NCBI RefSeq assembly: GCF_902506555.1
Contig: NZ_LR732707.1
Coordinates: forward strand, 1,827,138-1,891,137
Length of the DNA: 64,000 nucleotides
Reading direction: 5' to 3'
From: Sphingorhabdus sp. 109
GTDB taxonomy: Bacteria > Pseudomonadota > Alphaproteobacteria > Sphingomonadales > Sphingomonadaceae
Each line of letters begins with the position of its first letter. The first letter of the stretch is position 1. Below are positions 1-7,593 of this stretch, piece by piece. The notes beneath the pieces were generated by a model, which was not told the DNA's origin, ran no database searches, and was given only the letters and a program-made list of their open reading frames with translations. The position numbers and the translations under genes are program-made.

Positions 1-460
1 CCCCGCGGTCCACCTGTTGCTGGCCGTGGGTGGCAACAAAATCTCCGGCCTTGAGCGGACGCCCCATGAAGCTGCGCTTCAGACCGCCGCCATTGCCCTG
101 CAGGCGAAGATCCTTTTGCGCCGGTCCAAATATCACTTTCTTGGCCGGTTTCGATTCGACCTTGCGAATTTCGACGAAATCGCCGGCGCCGATGCCGGCG
201 TTGGCCCGCTGCAACCCGTCCAGCCGGACAAAATCCAGCCCCTCGTCTTCCGGATAGGGCAGAACCGCCCGGGCCGGGGTTGTCTGTTTGCCGATAATTT
301 CAACGATATCGCCTTCGATCAATCCCAGTTTCCCAAGATTATCGCGCGAAAGACGGGCCAAGCCGCGACCGCTGTCTTCGGGGCGGGCATTGGCAACCTG
401 CAGCTTCAGCTGCAGATTATCATCATCGGATTTGCTTTTGATTGGCGCTGGATCGGACAC
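1..460 (-). CDS. CDC48-family AAA ATPase, N-terminal part only (gene runs off the left edge)
   Basis: The minus-strand frame from a GTG at 460 down to the window edge gives about 153 residues without a stop. The GTG is preceded by AGGAG at good spacing, which decides the start. The sequence resembles the substrate/cofactor-binding N domain of CDC48/p97-like ATPases: a double-psi barrel half (motifs GRGLARLSRDNLGKLG and GDIVEI, then ALPYPEDEG style text near residue 65) followed by the second N subdomain (VIFGPAQKDLRLQ). The family unfolds or remodels protein complexes in the cytoplasm using two AAA domains, which would lie outside the window. The family call is fairly firm; the ATPase domains are not visible here, so function is inferred from the N domain only. 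Confidence 0.8.
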   Translation of the reverse strand, partial: MSDPAPIKSKSDDDNLQLKLQVANARPEDSGRGLARLSRDNLGKLGLIEGDIVEIIGKQTTPARAVLPYPEDEGLDFVRLDGLQRANAGIGAGDFVEIRKVESKPAKKVIFGPAQKDLRLQGNGGGLKRSFMGRPLKAGDFVATHGQQQVDRG

Positions 461-571
461 TGGGGTGGATCTCCTCGATAATCGTTTCGGTTCTTTCCAA
501 CAAGATAGGTATCGTCAGGCCGATATGCGAATCAGATTTTCAGTGGGAGGTTCAGGCGACCGGAAACTGCC

Positions 572-602
572 AAAAAAAAAGGCCAGTTCCGAAGAACTGG
601 CC
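572..602 (-). terminator. Rho-independent terminator, strongest on the minus strand
   Basis: A perfect 9-bp stem (581-589 with 594-602, loop CGAA) is preceded on the plus strand by nine A residues (572-580), which is a U9 tract for minus-strand RNA. A run of five T at 610-614 gives weaker plus-strand termination. No annotated gene ends here: it lies between two divergent genes, so it implies a short minus-strand transcript starting to its right. Confidence 0.75.
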
Positions 603-678
603 TGAAAAGTTTTTAGGAGAGGATGCCTGAAAGGCCCATTCTGAATGCAGCAAACCATATTATTGTGCAAGTGCGAAA
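572..678 (-). ncRNA. Candidate small RNA, about 105 nt, between divergent genes
   Basis: This is an inference from a promoter-like element at 684-714 and the terminator at 572-602 on the same strand with no credible ORF between them. The predicted RNA has an unpaired stretch reading UCCUCUCCU just before the terminator stem, a pattern seen in alphaproteobacterial small RNAs that pair with Shine-Dalgarno regions (such as the SuhB family). A reading frame does cross the region, but it runs through the terminator hairpin and looks like no protein. RNA-seq or a covariance-model search would be needed to accept it. Confidence 0.3.
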
Positions 679-683
679 AGAAC

Positions 684-714
684 ATTGTAGGTTGCATAAC
701 TTGCAACTTATCAA
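684..714 (-). promoter_or_regulatory. Candidate minus-strand promoter with a palindrome filling a 19-bp spacer
   Basis: On the minus strand TTGATA (714-709) and TACAAT (689-684) are separated by exactly 19 bp. The spacer is filled by the 17-bp interrupted palindrome at 691-707 (GTTGCA-N5-TGCAAC). A palindrome centred in a 19-bp spacer is the layout used by MerR-family activators. The same palindrome contains a T-N11-A core, so it could instead be the operator of the LysR gene that starts about 100 bp away. Which regulator uses it is unknown. Confidence 0.4.
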
Positions 715-800
715 TATTGGTAGTGACAGTTTTCCGCCATTCCTCTCGATTCGGTTCTAATTTTGCGTTGCACAAAGCTCATTTAGCCTCAATATTGGTA
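711..800. repeat. 12-bp direct repeat upstream of the LysR gene
   Basis: TCAATATTGGTA occurs at 711-722 and again at 789-800, the second copy ending 5 bp before the LysR start codon. The 78-bp offset is close to a whole number of helical turns, as might be expected for paired regulator sites, but two copies could be chance. The region between has no other gene. Confidence 0.35.
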
Positions 801-805
801 CTTCT

Positions 806-1684
806 ATGCGCCGTTTGCCCCCCCTTCGCGCCCTCGAGGCCTTCATTCGCGTAGCCCGTCTGGGTTCATCCAAGGCTGCGGCGGCGGAACTTGCGCTGTC
901 TGCACCTGCGCTCAGTCGCCGAATCAAGTCGCTGGAAGACCATATCGGTAAGCCGCTTTTCGAACGGCGCAACCAGTCGATGGTCTTGAACGGGGATGGC
1001 GAGGCCTTGCTGAAAGCGGTTGCCCCGGCACTGGAAGTGATCGGCGAAGCGGTCGACCAGATGACCGTCACCGGCGGCGATATGCGATTGCGGCTTGGCG
1101 TATTGCCCCTGTTCGGAGCCACCCGCCTGCTACCACGCCTGCCGGAGCTCAAGAAACTCTATCCCAAGCTGCATATCAATGTCGATACGTCCTCCCATGC
1201 GGAAAATATGCTGGGCGATGCCGTCGATGCGGCGATCATCATCAGCGATGATGTCGATCCCAATCTCTATGCGGTGAAGCTGGACAGCAACAAGGTCTAT
1301 GCGATTGCATCGGTAGAGCTGACCAAGGGCCCCAATGCCATCAGCAAGCCCGAGGATCTGCAGAATCACAATATCCTGATCCACAGCAATATGACCCGGG
1401 CATTCGACCAGTGGAAAGAAGCCGTGGGACTTCCCGATTTGCAGCCGGCCGGTATCGATCATCTCGACAGTGGTCCGCTGATGCTGGAAGCCGCGGCACA
1501 GGGTCTCGGAATCGCGATCATGCATGGTGGCCATTTTTCGGATGCCAATGATTCGCGGCTGATCCGGCTGTTCGATCATCAGGTCGACAGCCCTTACAGC
1601 TACTGGTTCGCCTGCCGCAAGCGCGACATGAAGAACCGCGCCGTGCGGATTTTTCATGACTGGGTGGTGAAAGCGGGCCTCTAG
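806..1684 (+). CDS. LysR-type transcriptional regulator, GcvA-like
   Basis: The 292-residue product has the usual LysR layout: a winged helix-turn-helix in residues 4-62 (PPLRALEAFIRVARLGS, then APALSRRIKSLE as recognition helix) and a periplasmic-binding-protein-like effector domain from about residue 88 to the end. The spacing of the N-terminal motifs is like GcvA/AmpR-type members. The effector is not predictable. It stands alone: its left neighbour is divergent and its right neighbour is on the opposite strand. The start lacks a good Shine-Dalgarno. A palindrome with T-N11-A core at 691-707 and a 12-bp direct repeat lie upstream and may be its own control sites. Confidence 0.9.
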   Translation: MRRLPPLRALEAFIRVARLGSSKAAAAELALSAPALSRRIKSLEDHIGKPLFERRNQSMVLNGDGEALLKAVAPALEVIGEAVDQMTVTGGDMRLRLGVLPLFGATRLLPRLPELKKLYPKLHINVDTSSHAENMLGDAVDAAIIISDDVDPNLYAVKLDSNKVYAIASVELTKGPNAISKPEDLQNHNILIHSNMTRAFDQWKEAVGLPDLQPAGIDHLDSGPLMLEAAAQGLGIAIMHGGHFSDANDSRLIRLFDHQVDSPYSYWFACRKRDMKNRAVRIFHDWVVKAGL

Positions 1685-1696
1685 CCCCCTGGGCCG

Positions 1697-2260
1697 TCAG
1701 GCCTTCAGATCGGGATCCAGTTCCAAATCGTCGTCCAGCTGCACGCCGTAACTGTTCAGCAGCATCGACACCTGGCTATATTGGCCGACGGTCATCACCA
1801 GATCCATGCGCTGCTTTTCGGTGAGGTCCGAAAGAGCAACCCAAGTAGCGTCCGACACGTGGCCATCGCTGGTCAGTTCATCAGTGGCGCGGAGCATTGC
1901 GCTCTCAACCGGTGTCCAGCCCGGCGCGTCCGGCCCGGCCTTGATCCGTTCGATTTCAGCATCGGTCAGACCACAGTCCTTGCCGATGCGGACATGTTGC
2001 GCCCATTCATAGCCGGACTTCCAGTTGAAGCCGGTGCGCAGGATGACAATCTCGCGCTCGCGGGCGGGCAACGCATTATGATCGGACAGGATATAACCAC
2101 CCCACCACATGAAGGCTTTATAAGCTTTCGGCGCCTTTATCAGCGTCCGGAAGATATTGAGTATCTTGCCGGTCTTGAAGCGCTCGCCCAGCATCGCCCG
2201 GTGCTCGGGACCGAGTTCTGACTCGGCGAGCGGGGCGATCCTGGGTTTGTCGAGACGCAT
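1697..2260 (-). CDS. Carboxymuconolactone decarboxylase (CMD/AhpD-fold) family protein
   Basis: The 187-residue all-helical protein has the CMD signature in its middle (REREIVILRT followed by the YEWAQHVRIG segment at about residues 83-92). The AhpD CxxC pair is absent; the only cysteine seen is in KDCGLTD, so an AhpD-type disulfide reductase role is unlikely. Members without the Cys pair include gamma-carboxymuconolactone decarboxylases and many uncharacterised proteins. It lies 11 bp downstream of the cyclophilin gene on the same strand and is probably cotranscribed with it. The substrate is unknown. Confidence 0.8.
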   Translation of the reverse strand: MRLDKPRIAPLAESELGPEHRAMLGERFKTGKILNIFRTLIKAPKAYKAFMWWGGYILSDHNALPAREREIVILRTGFNWKSGYEWAQHVRIGKDCGLTDAEIERIKAGPDAPGWTPVESAMLRATDELTSDGHVSDATWVALSDLTEKQRMDLVMTVGQYSQVSMLLNSYGVQLDDDLELDPDLKA

Positions 2261-2270
2261 TTCTAATCGA

Positions 2271-2720
2271 TTAGCCGAGGGTTACGGACTTGATCGCGCC
2301 CGGCTGTGCGGGTGGTTCGCCCTTGGGCAGCGCGTGGACCGCTTCCATGCCCGACGTCACCTCACCCCAGACCGTATACTGGCCGTCGAGGAAACCGGCA
2401 TCGTCGAGGCAGATGAAAAACTGGCTGTTGGCGCTGTTCGGGTCCATCGTGCGGGCCATCGAGCAAGTGCCCTCGACATGCGGCTCCTTGGAAAATTCCT
2501 GGGCGAGATCAGGCTTGTCGCTGCCGGACATGCCGGTACCGGTCGGGTCGCCGCCCTGCGCCATGAATCCGTTGATCACGCGGTGGAAGACCACGCCGTC
2601 GTAGAAACCTTCGGCAGCCAGCTCGGTGATCCGCGCGACATGATTGGGCGCGAGATCCGGACGGAGCTTGATCTCAACATCGCCTGTATCGAGGTGGAAA
2701 GTCATTTTTTCATGGGACAT
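2271..2720 (-). CDS. Peptidylprolyl isomerase, cyclophilin type
   Basis: The 149-residue protein is a compact single-domain cyclophilin with no signal peptide, so probably cytoplasmic. The catalytic arginine lies in FHRVINGFMAQGGDPTGTG (about residues 45-63) and the substrate pocket residues in NSQFFICL (about 96-103). The WGEV and GMEAVH segments near the end are also family hallmarks. It catalyses cis-trans isomerisation of prolyl bonds during folding. The first ATG of three closely spaced in-frame ATGs was used; MTFHLDT, 5 codons later, is possible. Confidence 0.93.
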   Translation of the reverse strand: MSHEKMTFHLDTGDVEIKLRPDLAPNHVARITELAAEGFYDGVVFHRVINGFMAQGGDPTGTGMSGSDKPDLAQEFSKEPHVEGTCSMARTMDPNSANSQFFICLDDAGFLDGQYTVWGEVTSGMEAVHALPKGEPPAQPGAIKSVTLG

Positions 2721-2882
2721 CGGGTCTTTTCCTTTGCGTTCATTGAATCGGTCTTGCGGGGCATATAGGCAAGGCCTCGCGAAAAATCACCCTGCCTTAG
2801 GATAATTGTCACAAAAGATTGCAATTGCAACGGTGCAACGCCTAATAGACAGCCGAGCTCGCGCAGAAAGGGGAGCATCGCG

Positions 2883-4292
2883 ATGACCGATATCAACGAC
2901 GCCCCCGACGCAGTCCTCGACCGCGAAGAGGTTCTCGACGAAGACAACCGGCTGACCGATGAATTTGTCCGTTCGGTTTCCGATGCGGTCGAAGAGAATA
3001 ACAGCGTTCTGGCGCAGGAGCTGGTCAACCCGCTCCACAATGCCGATATTGCCGATCTGTTCGAACTGGTCGATGCCGACGAGCGGGCGCCGCTGGCGAG
3101 CGTGCTGGGTGATCTGGTCAGCGCCGACGTCCTCGCCGAGATGAACGAGCATGTTCGCGAAGATCTGATCGACGTGCTCGACGCCGGCCAGATTGCCGAC
3201 CTGACCGAACAGCTCGACACCGATGACGCGGTGGCGATTATCGAGGATCTGGATGAAGGCGAGCAGCAGGCGGTTCTCGCCGAACTGGATGCCGAAGACC
3301 GAGCCGCGATCGAGAGCGCCCTTACCTATGAGGAAGAAACCGCCGGCCGGATCATGCAGCGCGAATTTGTCGCGGTGCCCGAACATATGATGGTCGGCGA
3401 CCTGATCGACTATCTCCGCAAGAATGATGATCTGACTACCGAATTCTGGGAAATTTATGTCGTCGATCCGGCTTTCCGGCCGATCGGCACTTGCCAGCTC
3501 AGCTGGATCCTCAGGACTCCGCGCGACATTGCCATCGCCGACGTGATGAAGCGGGAACAGACGTTGATCCCGGTCGACCTGGACCAGGAAGAAGTGGCGC
3601 TGCGCTTCCAGAAATATAATCTTATTTCGGCCGCGGTCGTCAATGATGACGGGCGCCTGATCGGGATGATCACCGTCGATGATATTCTGCACATTGTCGA
3701 AGACGAGGCCAGCGAGGACGTGCTGCTGCTCTCCGGTGCCGGCGATGGCGACATCAACGAGCCGATCCGCGACAGCTACAAGGCGCGGGTTCGCTGGCTG
3801 ATCACCAATCTGGCAACTGCGCTGGTCGCCAGCTTTGTCATTTCGATTTTCGGGGCGGCGATCGAACAGATGGTGGCGCTGGCCATATTGATGCCGATCG
3901 TGGCGTCGATCGGCGGCAATGCCGGCACCCAGACCATGGCGGTCTCGGTCCGCGCGCTGGCGATGAACGAACTGACCCGGTCCAACACCCGCCGGATCAT
4001 CGGGCGGGAATTCCGCATAGCCCTGCTCAACGGCGCGACGATCGCCGTGCTGGTCGGCCTGGGCACCGGTCTGGTCTTTGCCAATCCAATGCTCGGCGGC
4101 GTGATCGCGCTGGCGATGATGATCAATATTGTGATCGCCGGTTTTGCCGGGATTTTTGTACCCGTCATGCTCGACCGGATCGATCAGGATCCGGCGCTGG
4201 CCTCTTCGGTGTTCGTCACCATGATCACCGACACCATGGGTTTTCTTGCGTTTCTCGGGCTCGCCGTCGGCAGCGGGATGGTCAGCCTCTAG
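2883..4292 (+). CDS. mgtE: Magnesium transporter MgtE
   Basis: The 469-residue protein shows the complete MgtE order: a very acidic N-terminal superhelical domain (about 25-130), tandem CBS domains (about 140-265, including PIGTCQLSWILR and MITVDDIL), and five membrane helices (about 285-469). The pore motif GGNAGTQTMAV is in the second helix. The family imports Mg2+ across the inner membrane and closes when Mg2+ binds the cytosolic domains. A GGGGAG Shine-Dalgarno precedes the ATG. It overlaps the convergent downstream gene by 11 bp. No Mg-sensing riboswitch was recognised in the 160-bp leader. Confidence 0.96.
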   Translation: MTDINDAPDAVLDREEVLDEDNRLTDEFVRSVSDAVEENNSVLAQELVNPLHNADIADLFELVDADERAPLASVLGDLVSADVLAEMNEHVREDLIDVLDAGQIADLTEQLDTDDAVAIIEDLDEGEQQAVLAELDAEDRAAIESALTYEEETAGRIMQREFVAVPEHMMVGDLIDYLRKNDDLTTEFWEIYVVDPAFRPIGTCQLSWILRTPRDIAIADVMKREQTLIPVDLDQEEVALRFQKYNLISAAVVNDDGRLIGMITVDDILHIVEDEASEDVLLLSGAGDGDINEPIRDSYKARVRWLITNLATALVASFVISIFGAAIEQMVALAILMPIVASIGGNAGTQTMAVSVRALAMNELTRSNTRRIIGREFRIALLNGATIAVLVGLGTGLVFANPMLGGVIALAMMINIVIAGFAGIFVPVMLDRIDQDPALASSVFVTMITDTMGFLAFLGLAVGSGMVSL

Positions 4293-4698
4293 TGCTCGTA
4301 TAGGCGGCAACAAAATTGCCGAGATCCTGATAAATCCGCTCCCGCTCGCAATCGCCCAGCATCTCGCAACTGAGCACATCAAAACCCGGACGGTTGTCAC
4401 CGGCCGCCAGCCGGATCGCCGCCACCAACCATATTTCATCCGGCGTTGTCAGCGATGAACAGGGGCGTCCGATCTGAAACGGTTCCTGCCAGGCCGATCC
4501 GATGGTCTCGGCCAATATCAACATTCGGGTTGCCGCCTGCCGCCCTCCCAGCCGGTCGGACAGATTGTCCAGACAGTCCAGCGAGTTCTGGCTCGCCACA
4601 ACGGCAAGGCGAAAGGCAATGATCAATTTCGCCTCGACTGCCGGCAGCGACCGGATATCCGGTAACGGTAGTAGAAGCTTCTCCAGTATCTCGGTCAA
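4282..4698 (-). CDS. Small helical protein with a Fur box, possibly DUF6628-like
   Basis: This 138-residue protein is predicted helical and soluble. Segments such as EAKLIIAFRLAVVASQNSL, then RMLILAETIGSAW, then IGRPCSS-T-DEIWLVAAIRLA recall the uncharacterised DUF6628 family of sphingomonads in order and spacing, but I cannot confirm membership by eye. A strong Fur-box match (4736-4754) sits 37 bp upstream of the start, so expression is probably iron-repressed. It overlaps the end of mgtE convergently. The function is unknown; a role in iron or heme handling is only suggested by the operator. Confidence 0.65.
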   Translation of the reverse strand: MTEILEKLLLPLPDIRSLPAVEAKLIIAFRLAVVASQNSLDCLDNLSDRLGGRQAATRMLILAETIGSAWQEPFQIGRPCSSLTTPDEIWLVAAIRLAAGDNRPGFDVLSCEMLGDCERERIYQDLGNFVAAYTSTRG

Positions 4699-4735
4699 TC
4701 TGTCTCTCCTTGCTGTCCGATTCTCCCTACATTAT

Positions 4736-4754
4736 GATATTGATAATCATTTGC
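4736..4754. promoter_or_regulatory. Fur box between divergent genes
   Basis: GATATTGATAATCATTTGC matches the 19-bp consensus GATAATGATAATCATTATC at 16 of 19 positions, including the whole central GATAATC. It lies 37 bp before the 4698 start and about 100 bp before the DUF1489 gene, so the minus-strand gene is the more likely target. Confidence 0.65.
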
Positions 4755-4855
4755 AATAACAAACTACATGATTCCGCCTCGGAAAGGAGCCGGTCGGTCC
4801 CGCTACGATCCGGAAGCTGCTTGACTAAAGCGGTCGCCCCCCACAGATATCACCC

Positions 4856-5269
4856 ATGCCACTCAACATGACCAAGATTGCCTATCGCAGCGAAAGCCCG
4901 GCAACGCTGCGCCAATGGCTGGAATCACACAGGCACAACAGCACCACCGATGGGGAGGCGCGCCTGACCACCCGTTATCTGCCGAAACGGCATGCGGAAA
5001 TGGTCGGCGGCTCGCTCTACTGGATTCACGCCAAGAAAATTATCGGCCGTTCGCCGATCCTCGGCTTCATGGAAAACGGTCAGGGAAAACAGTGGATCCG
5101 GCTCGAACCGAAACTGATTGCAGTCCAGCCGGTCCCCAAGCGTGCCCATCAGGGCTGGCGCTATCTGGAAGCGAAAGACGCGCCGCCCGATCTTGCCGAT
5201 GGCGCGGAAGGCGCAGAAGAGATGCCGGCAGAGATGCTTGGCGAGCTGGCCAGCCTGGGGTTGGTCTAG
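4856..5269 (+). CDS. DUF1489 family protein
   Basis: The 137-residue product begins MPLNMTKIAYRSES and contains the conserved TTRYLPKRHAEMVGGSLYWIHAKKI type core, in pieces recognisable as DUF1489, a family nearly confined to alphaproteobacteria. No biochemical function is established. There is no signal peptide or membrane segment. The tail (DGAEGAEEMPAEM) is acidic. It is convergent with nudC, 7 bp away, so it is a single-gene unit. The start chosen is the first ATG; MTKIAYRS, four codons on, is an alternative. Confidence 0.8.
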   Translation: MPLNMTKIAYRSESPATLRQWLESHRHNSTTDGEARLTTRYLPKRHAEMVGGSLYWIHAKKIIGRSPILGFMENGQGKQWIRLEPKLIAVQPVPKRAHQGWRYLEAKDAPPDLADGAEGAEEMPAEMLGELASLGLV

Positions 5270-5276
5270 CCGCGCA

Positions 5277-6182
5277 TCAGCTTTTGCTGTCGACCCAGTG
5301 TTTCAGCAGATCATGGGCGATGGCGAAGGGTGGCGGCGCGACGAACAGCGCATCCGGATCACCGGCCATTGCCGCCTTGACCTCGGCGAGCGTGAACCAC
5401 GCTGCTTCCTCGATTTCCTCTTCGTCGAGGGTCAGCGTCGGATCGTCGGTATGACTGGTACACGCGATCATCAGCGATGAGGGGAACGGCCATGGCTGGC
5501 TGGCGACATAGCGAACATCGTGGACATGGATCCCGGCTTCCTCGAACAGCTCGCGCTTGACGCAGCCTTCTATGCTCTCGCCGGGCTCCAGAAATCCGGC
5601 CAGCGCGGAAAAGCTTTTGGGTGGAAAGCGGGGCTGACGCCCAAGCAGGACTTTACCTTCGCATTCCGACAGCATGATCGCCACCGGATCGGTGCGCGGG
5701 AAATGCTCGGCCCCGCAACCGTCCTGCTCGCGGTCGCATAGCCTTGCCCAGCCGCCCTTGCGCGACCCGGTCGGTTTGCCGCATTGCGCGCAAAATTTGT
5801 GCCGCGCGTGCCAGTCGACCAGACTGCGCGCCGTCGCATAGATCGCCGCCTGCTCGGCCGGCAAAGCACCCAAAGTCTGCCACAGCGCCCGATTGGCCGC
5901 CGGCCCGGCATCCCCTGCCCCGTTCAGTTCGGCAAAATAGGGTATATCCTCGTCGATACCGAGCAACAGCAGATCATTGTCCGGCGAGGCTTCAAACGCG
6001 GCCCCCCAGGCCAGATCACCATAGGCATCAAATACCGGGTTGAGGCCATCCAGTTTGAGCAGCCTGGCCCGCGGATTCATCATCGCCGCGCGCAGTCGGT
6101 CGGGACTGACCCGTACCTGGTCAGCACGATCAAGCGTTCCGCCGGCAAAGGTCGGCACGATGGTCTGTTCAGTTTTTGGCAT
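5277..6182 (-). CDS. nudC: NAD(+) diphosphatase NudC (NADH pyrophosphatase)
   Basis: The 301-residue protein has an N-terminal domain, a four-cysteine zinc ribbon (CAQC, then two Cys eight residues apart in the LCDREQDGC segment) and a Nudix box (GFLEPGES... RELFEEAG). The downstream SQPWPFPSSLM motif is diagnostic for NudC and separates it from other Nudix enzymes. It hydrolyses NADH/NAD+ to NMN(H) and AMP, and in bacteria can remove NAD caps from RNA. The frame is open further upstream, but the start at 6182 has GGAGA at good spacing and matches the family length. Confidence 0.93.
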   Translation of the reverse strand: MPKTEQTIVPTFAGGTLDRADQVRVSPDRLRAAMMNPRARLLKLDGLNPVFDAYGDLAWGAAFEASPDNDLLLLGIDEDIPYFAELNGAGDAGPAANRALWQTLGALPAEQAAIYATARSLVDWHARHKFCAQCGKPTGSRKGGWARLCDREQDGCGAEHFPRTDPVAIMLSECEGKVLLGRQPRFPPKSFSALAGFLEPGESIEGCVKRELFEEAGIHVHDVRYVASQPWPFPSSLMIACTSHTDDPTLTLDEEEIEEAAWFTLAEVKAAMAGDPDALFVAPPPFAIAHDLLKHWVDSKS

Positions 6183-6249
6183 CTTGTCTCCCGGACATTC
6201 TCGATATTTATATCTTTGCTCCCCGGAACAGGGAGAGAATTTTCTGCCC

Positions 6250-7593
6250 TCAGGGGCTGGTCTTGCCCGCACCCGCCTGCGCTGCACCGATAAGATCGGC
6301 GTAGACATATTTCGGAAAATCCGACTGGAAGGGGTAGCTGTTCGAAGGAATATATTGCGTATAGCCGCCGGCCCGCAGCCCGCGAACGGTGTCCACAAAG
6401 GCCGAGGTACCGGCTGCGCCGCCCCAGCCAAATGTGCCCGGCGGACTGACGGCGGTGCCGAGACCGGAACGGCCGCCCGCGCCGAAGCCGTGATTGGCCA
6501 CCCAGGTCCCCGCCGTGCTGGCCGTTTCGGGCAGCAGATTGGAAATGCCCAGCTTCACCGTTTCCGGCTTCATCACCTGCACATCGCCCACTCTGCCGAA
6601 TCCGAGGATCATCTGCAGGAACTTGTCATAATCGCCGGCGGTGCCGACCAGTCCGGTGCTGCCAAAGGCAAAAGCCGGCTTGTCGAGATAGATGCTGGTC
6701 GCGCCCGGATCGATCGGTATCAGCGCTCCGGCGAACGGTGCGTAATTGTCGGCCAGGTCAGCCGCGCGGTCGGCGGGGACCTGATAGAATATGCTGTCCA
6801 TGCCCAAGGGCCCGAACATCCGTTCCTGCAGAAACTGGTCGAGCGGCTTGCCGGAGACCTTTTCGATCACCGCACTCAGGACATCATGGCTGAGCGAATA
6901 GCTCCACTGCGTGCCGGGCTGGTAGACCAGAGGCAGTTCCGAGAGGCGCTTGACGAAAGTCATGATGTCAGGCGTCGGCGCGCCGGCATCGACACCGGGG
7001 ATGGGATTGCGGCTCACGCGCCCCGGGGTCAGACCAGCGGCCAGATAGGCCTTCTGGATCGGCCCCTTGGATATGATCGTATAGCCGAGACCGGCCGTGT
7101 GGGTTTGCAGCTGTCGGATGGTAATCGGGGCCTTGGCCGGTTCCACATTGTCGATCGAACCTTCGGGATCGACCAGCACCTGCATATCGGCAAATTCGGG
7201 AAAAATATCCGACAGCGGCTGATCGAGAGAGATCAGACCGTCTTCGACCAGCATCATCGTGGCCATGCCGGTTACCGGCTTGGTCTGCGAATACATCCGC
7301 CACAAAGTGTCGGGCCCGACTGGCCTGTCGCCGCCCAGTTTCTGTGATCCGGCGGTGATAACTTCCGGCACCTGCTGACCAAAGCCGATCATGGCCATCA
7401 TGCCGGCGACTTTCTTTTCCGCAACATATTGGTTGATGATCTTGGTCAGGCCGGGGAATTTGTTCGCCGCTTCGCGGGCCAGGGCAAGGGAGGGCATGCC
7501 GGCCAGAAAGGCGCCGGCACCGATGCCGCCGAGCGCGGAGCGCCGGGAAAATGATGGACCAGACAAAGATGCAGCAATTGTTCCAGCAGTCAT
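6250..7593 (-). CDS. Secreted serine hydrolase, beta-lactamase/esterase (class C-like) family
   Basis: The 447-residue protein starts with a Tat-type signal (SRRSALGGIGAGAFLAG, about residues 15-32), so export in folded form to the periplasm is likely. The catalytic SxxK is SQTK (about residue 93) and the second motif is in YSLSHD. A C-terminal GFGWGG-like segment fits the esterase/D-aminopeptidase branch of the beta-lactamase superfamily rather than a true AmpC. The start at 7593 overlaps the mutY stop as ATGA, so translation is probably coupled. The substrate is unknown; esterase activity is the best guess. Confidence 0.85.
   Translation of the reverse strand: MTAGTIAASLSGPSFSRRSALGGIGAGAFLAGMPSLALAREAANKFPGLTKIINQYVAEKKVAGMMAMIGFGQQVPEVITAGSQKLGGDRPVGPDTLWRMYSQTKPVTGMATMMLVEDGLISLDQPLSDIFPEFADMQVLVDPEGSIDNVEPAKAPITIRQLQTHTAGLGYTIISKGPIQKAYLAAGLTPGRVSRNPIPGVDAGAPTPDIMTFVKRLSELPLVYQPGTQWSYSLSHDVLSAVIEKVSGKPLDQFLQERMFGPLGMDSIFYQVPADRAADLADNYAPFAGALIPIDPGATSIYLDKPAFAFGSTGLVGTAGDYDKFLQMILGFGRVGDVQVMKPETVKLGISNLLPETASTAGTWVANHGFGAGGRSGLGTAVSPPGTFGWGGAAGTSAFVDTVRGLRAGGYTQYIPSNSYPFQSDFPKYVYADLIGAAQAGAGKTSP

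Noticed and set aside
515-775. Minus-strand ORF of 86 codons between the divergent first genes
   Set aside because: It reads straight through the U9 terminator hairpin and has no Shine-Dalgarno or relatives that I can recall; a non-coding transcript fits better.
2787-4439. Minus-strand open frame of 550 codons opposite mgtE
   Set aside because: It is the antisense of a certain gene in high-GC DNA, shows His/Arg/Gln-rich low-complexity text and no family resemblance.
6040-7347. Plus-strand frame of 435 codons opposite the serine hydrolase
   Set aside because: The minus strand has a Tat signal and SxxK; the plus frame has no start signal or motif.
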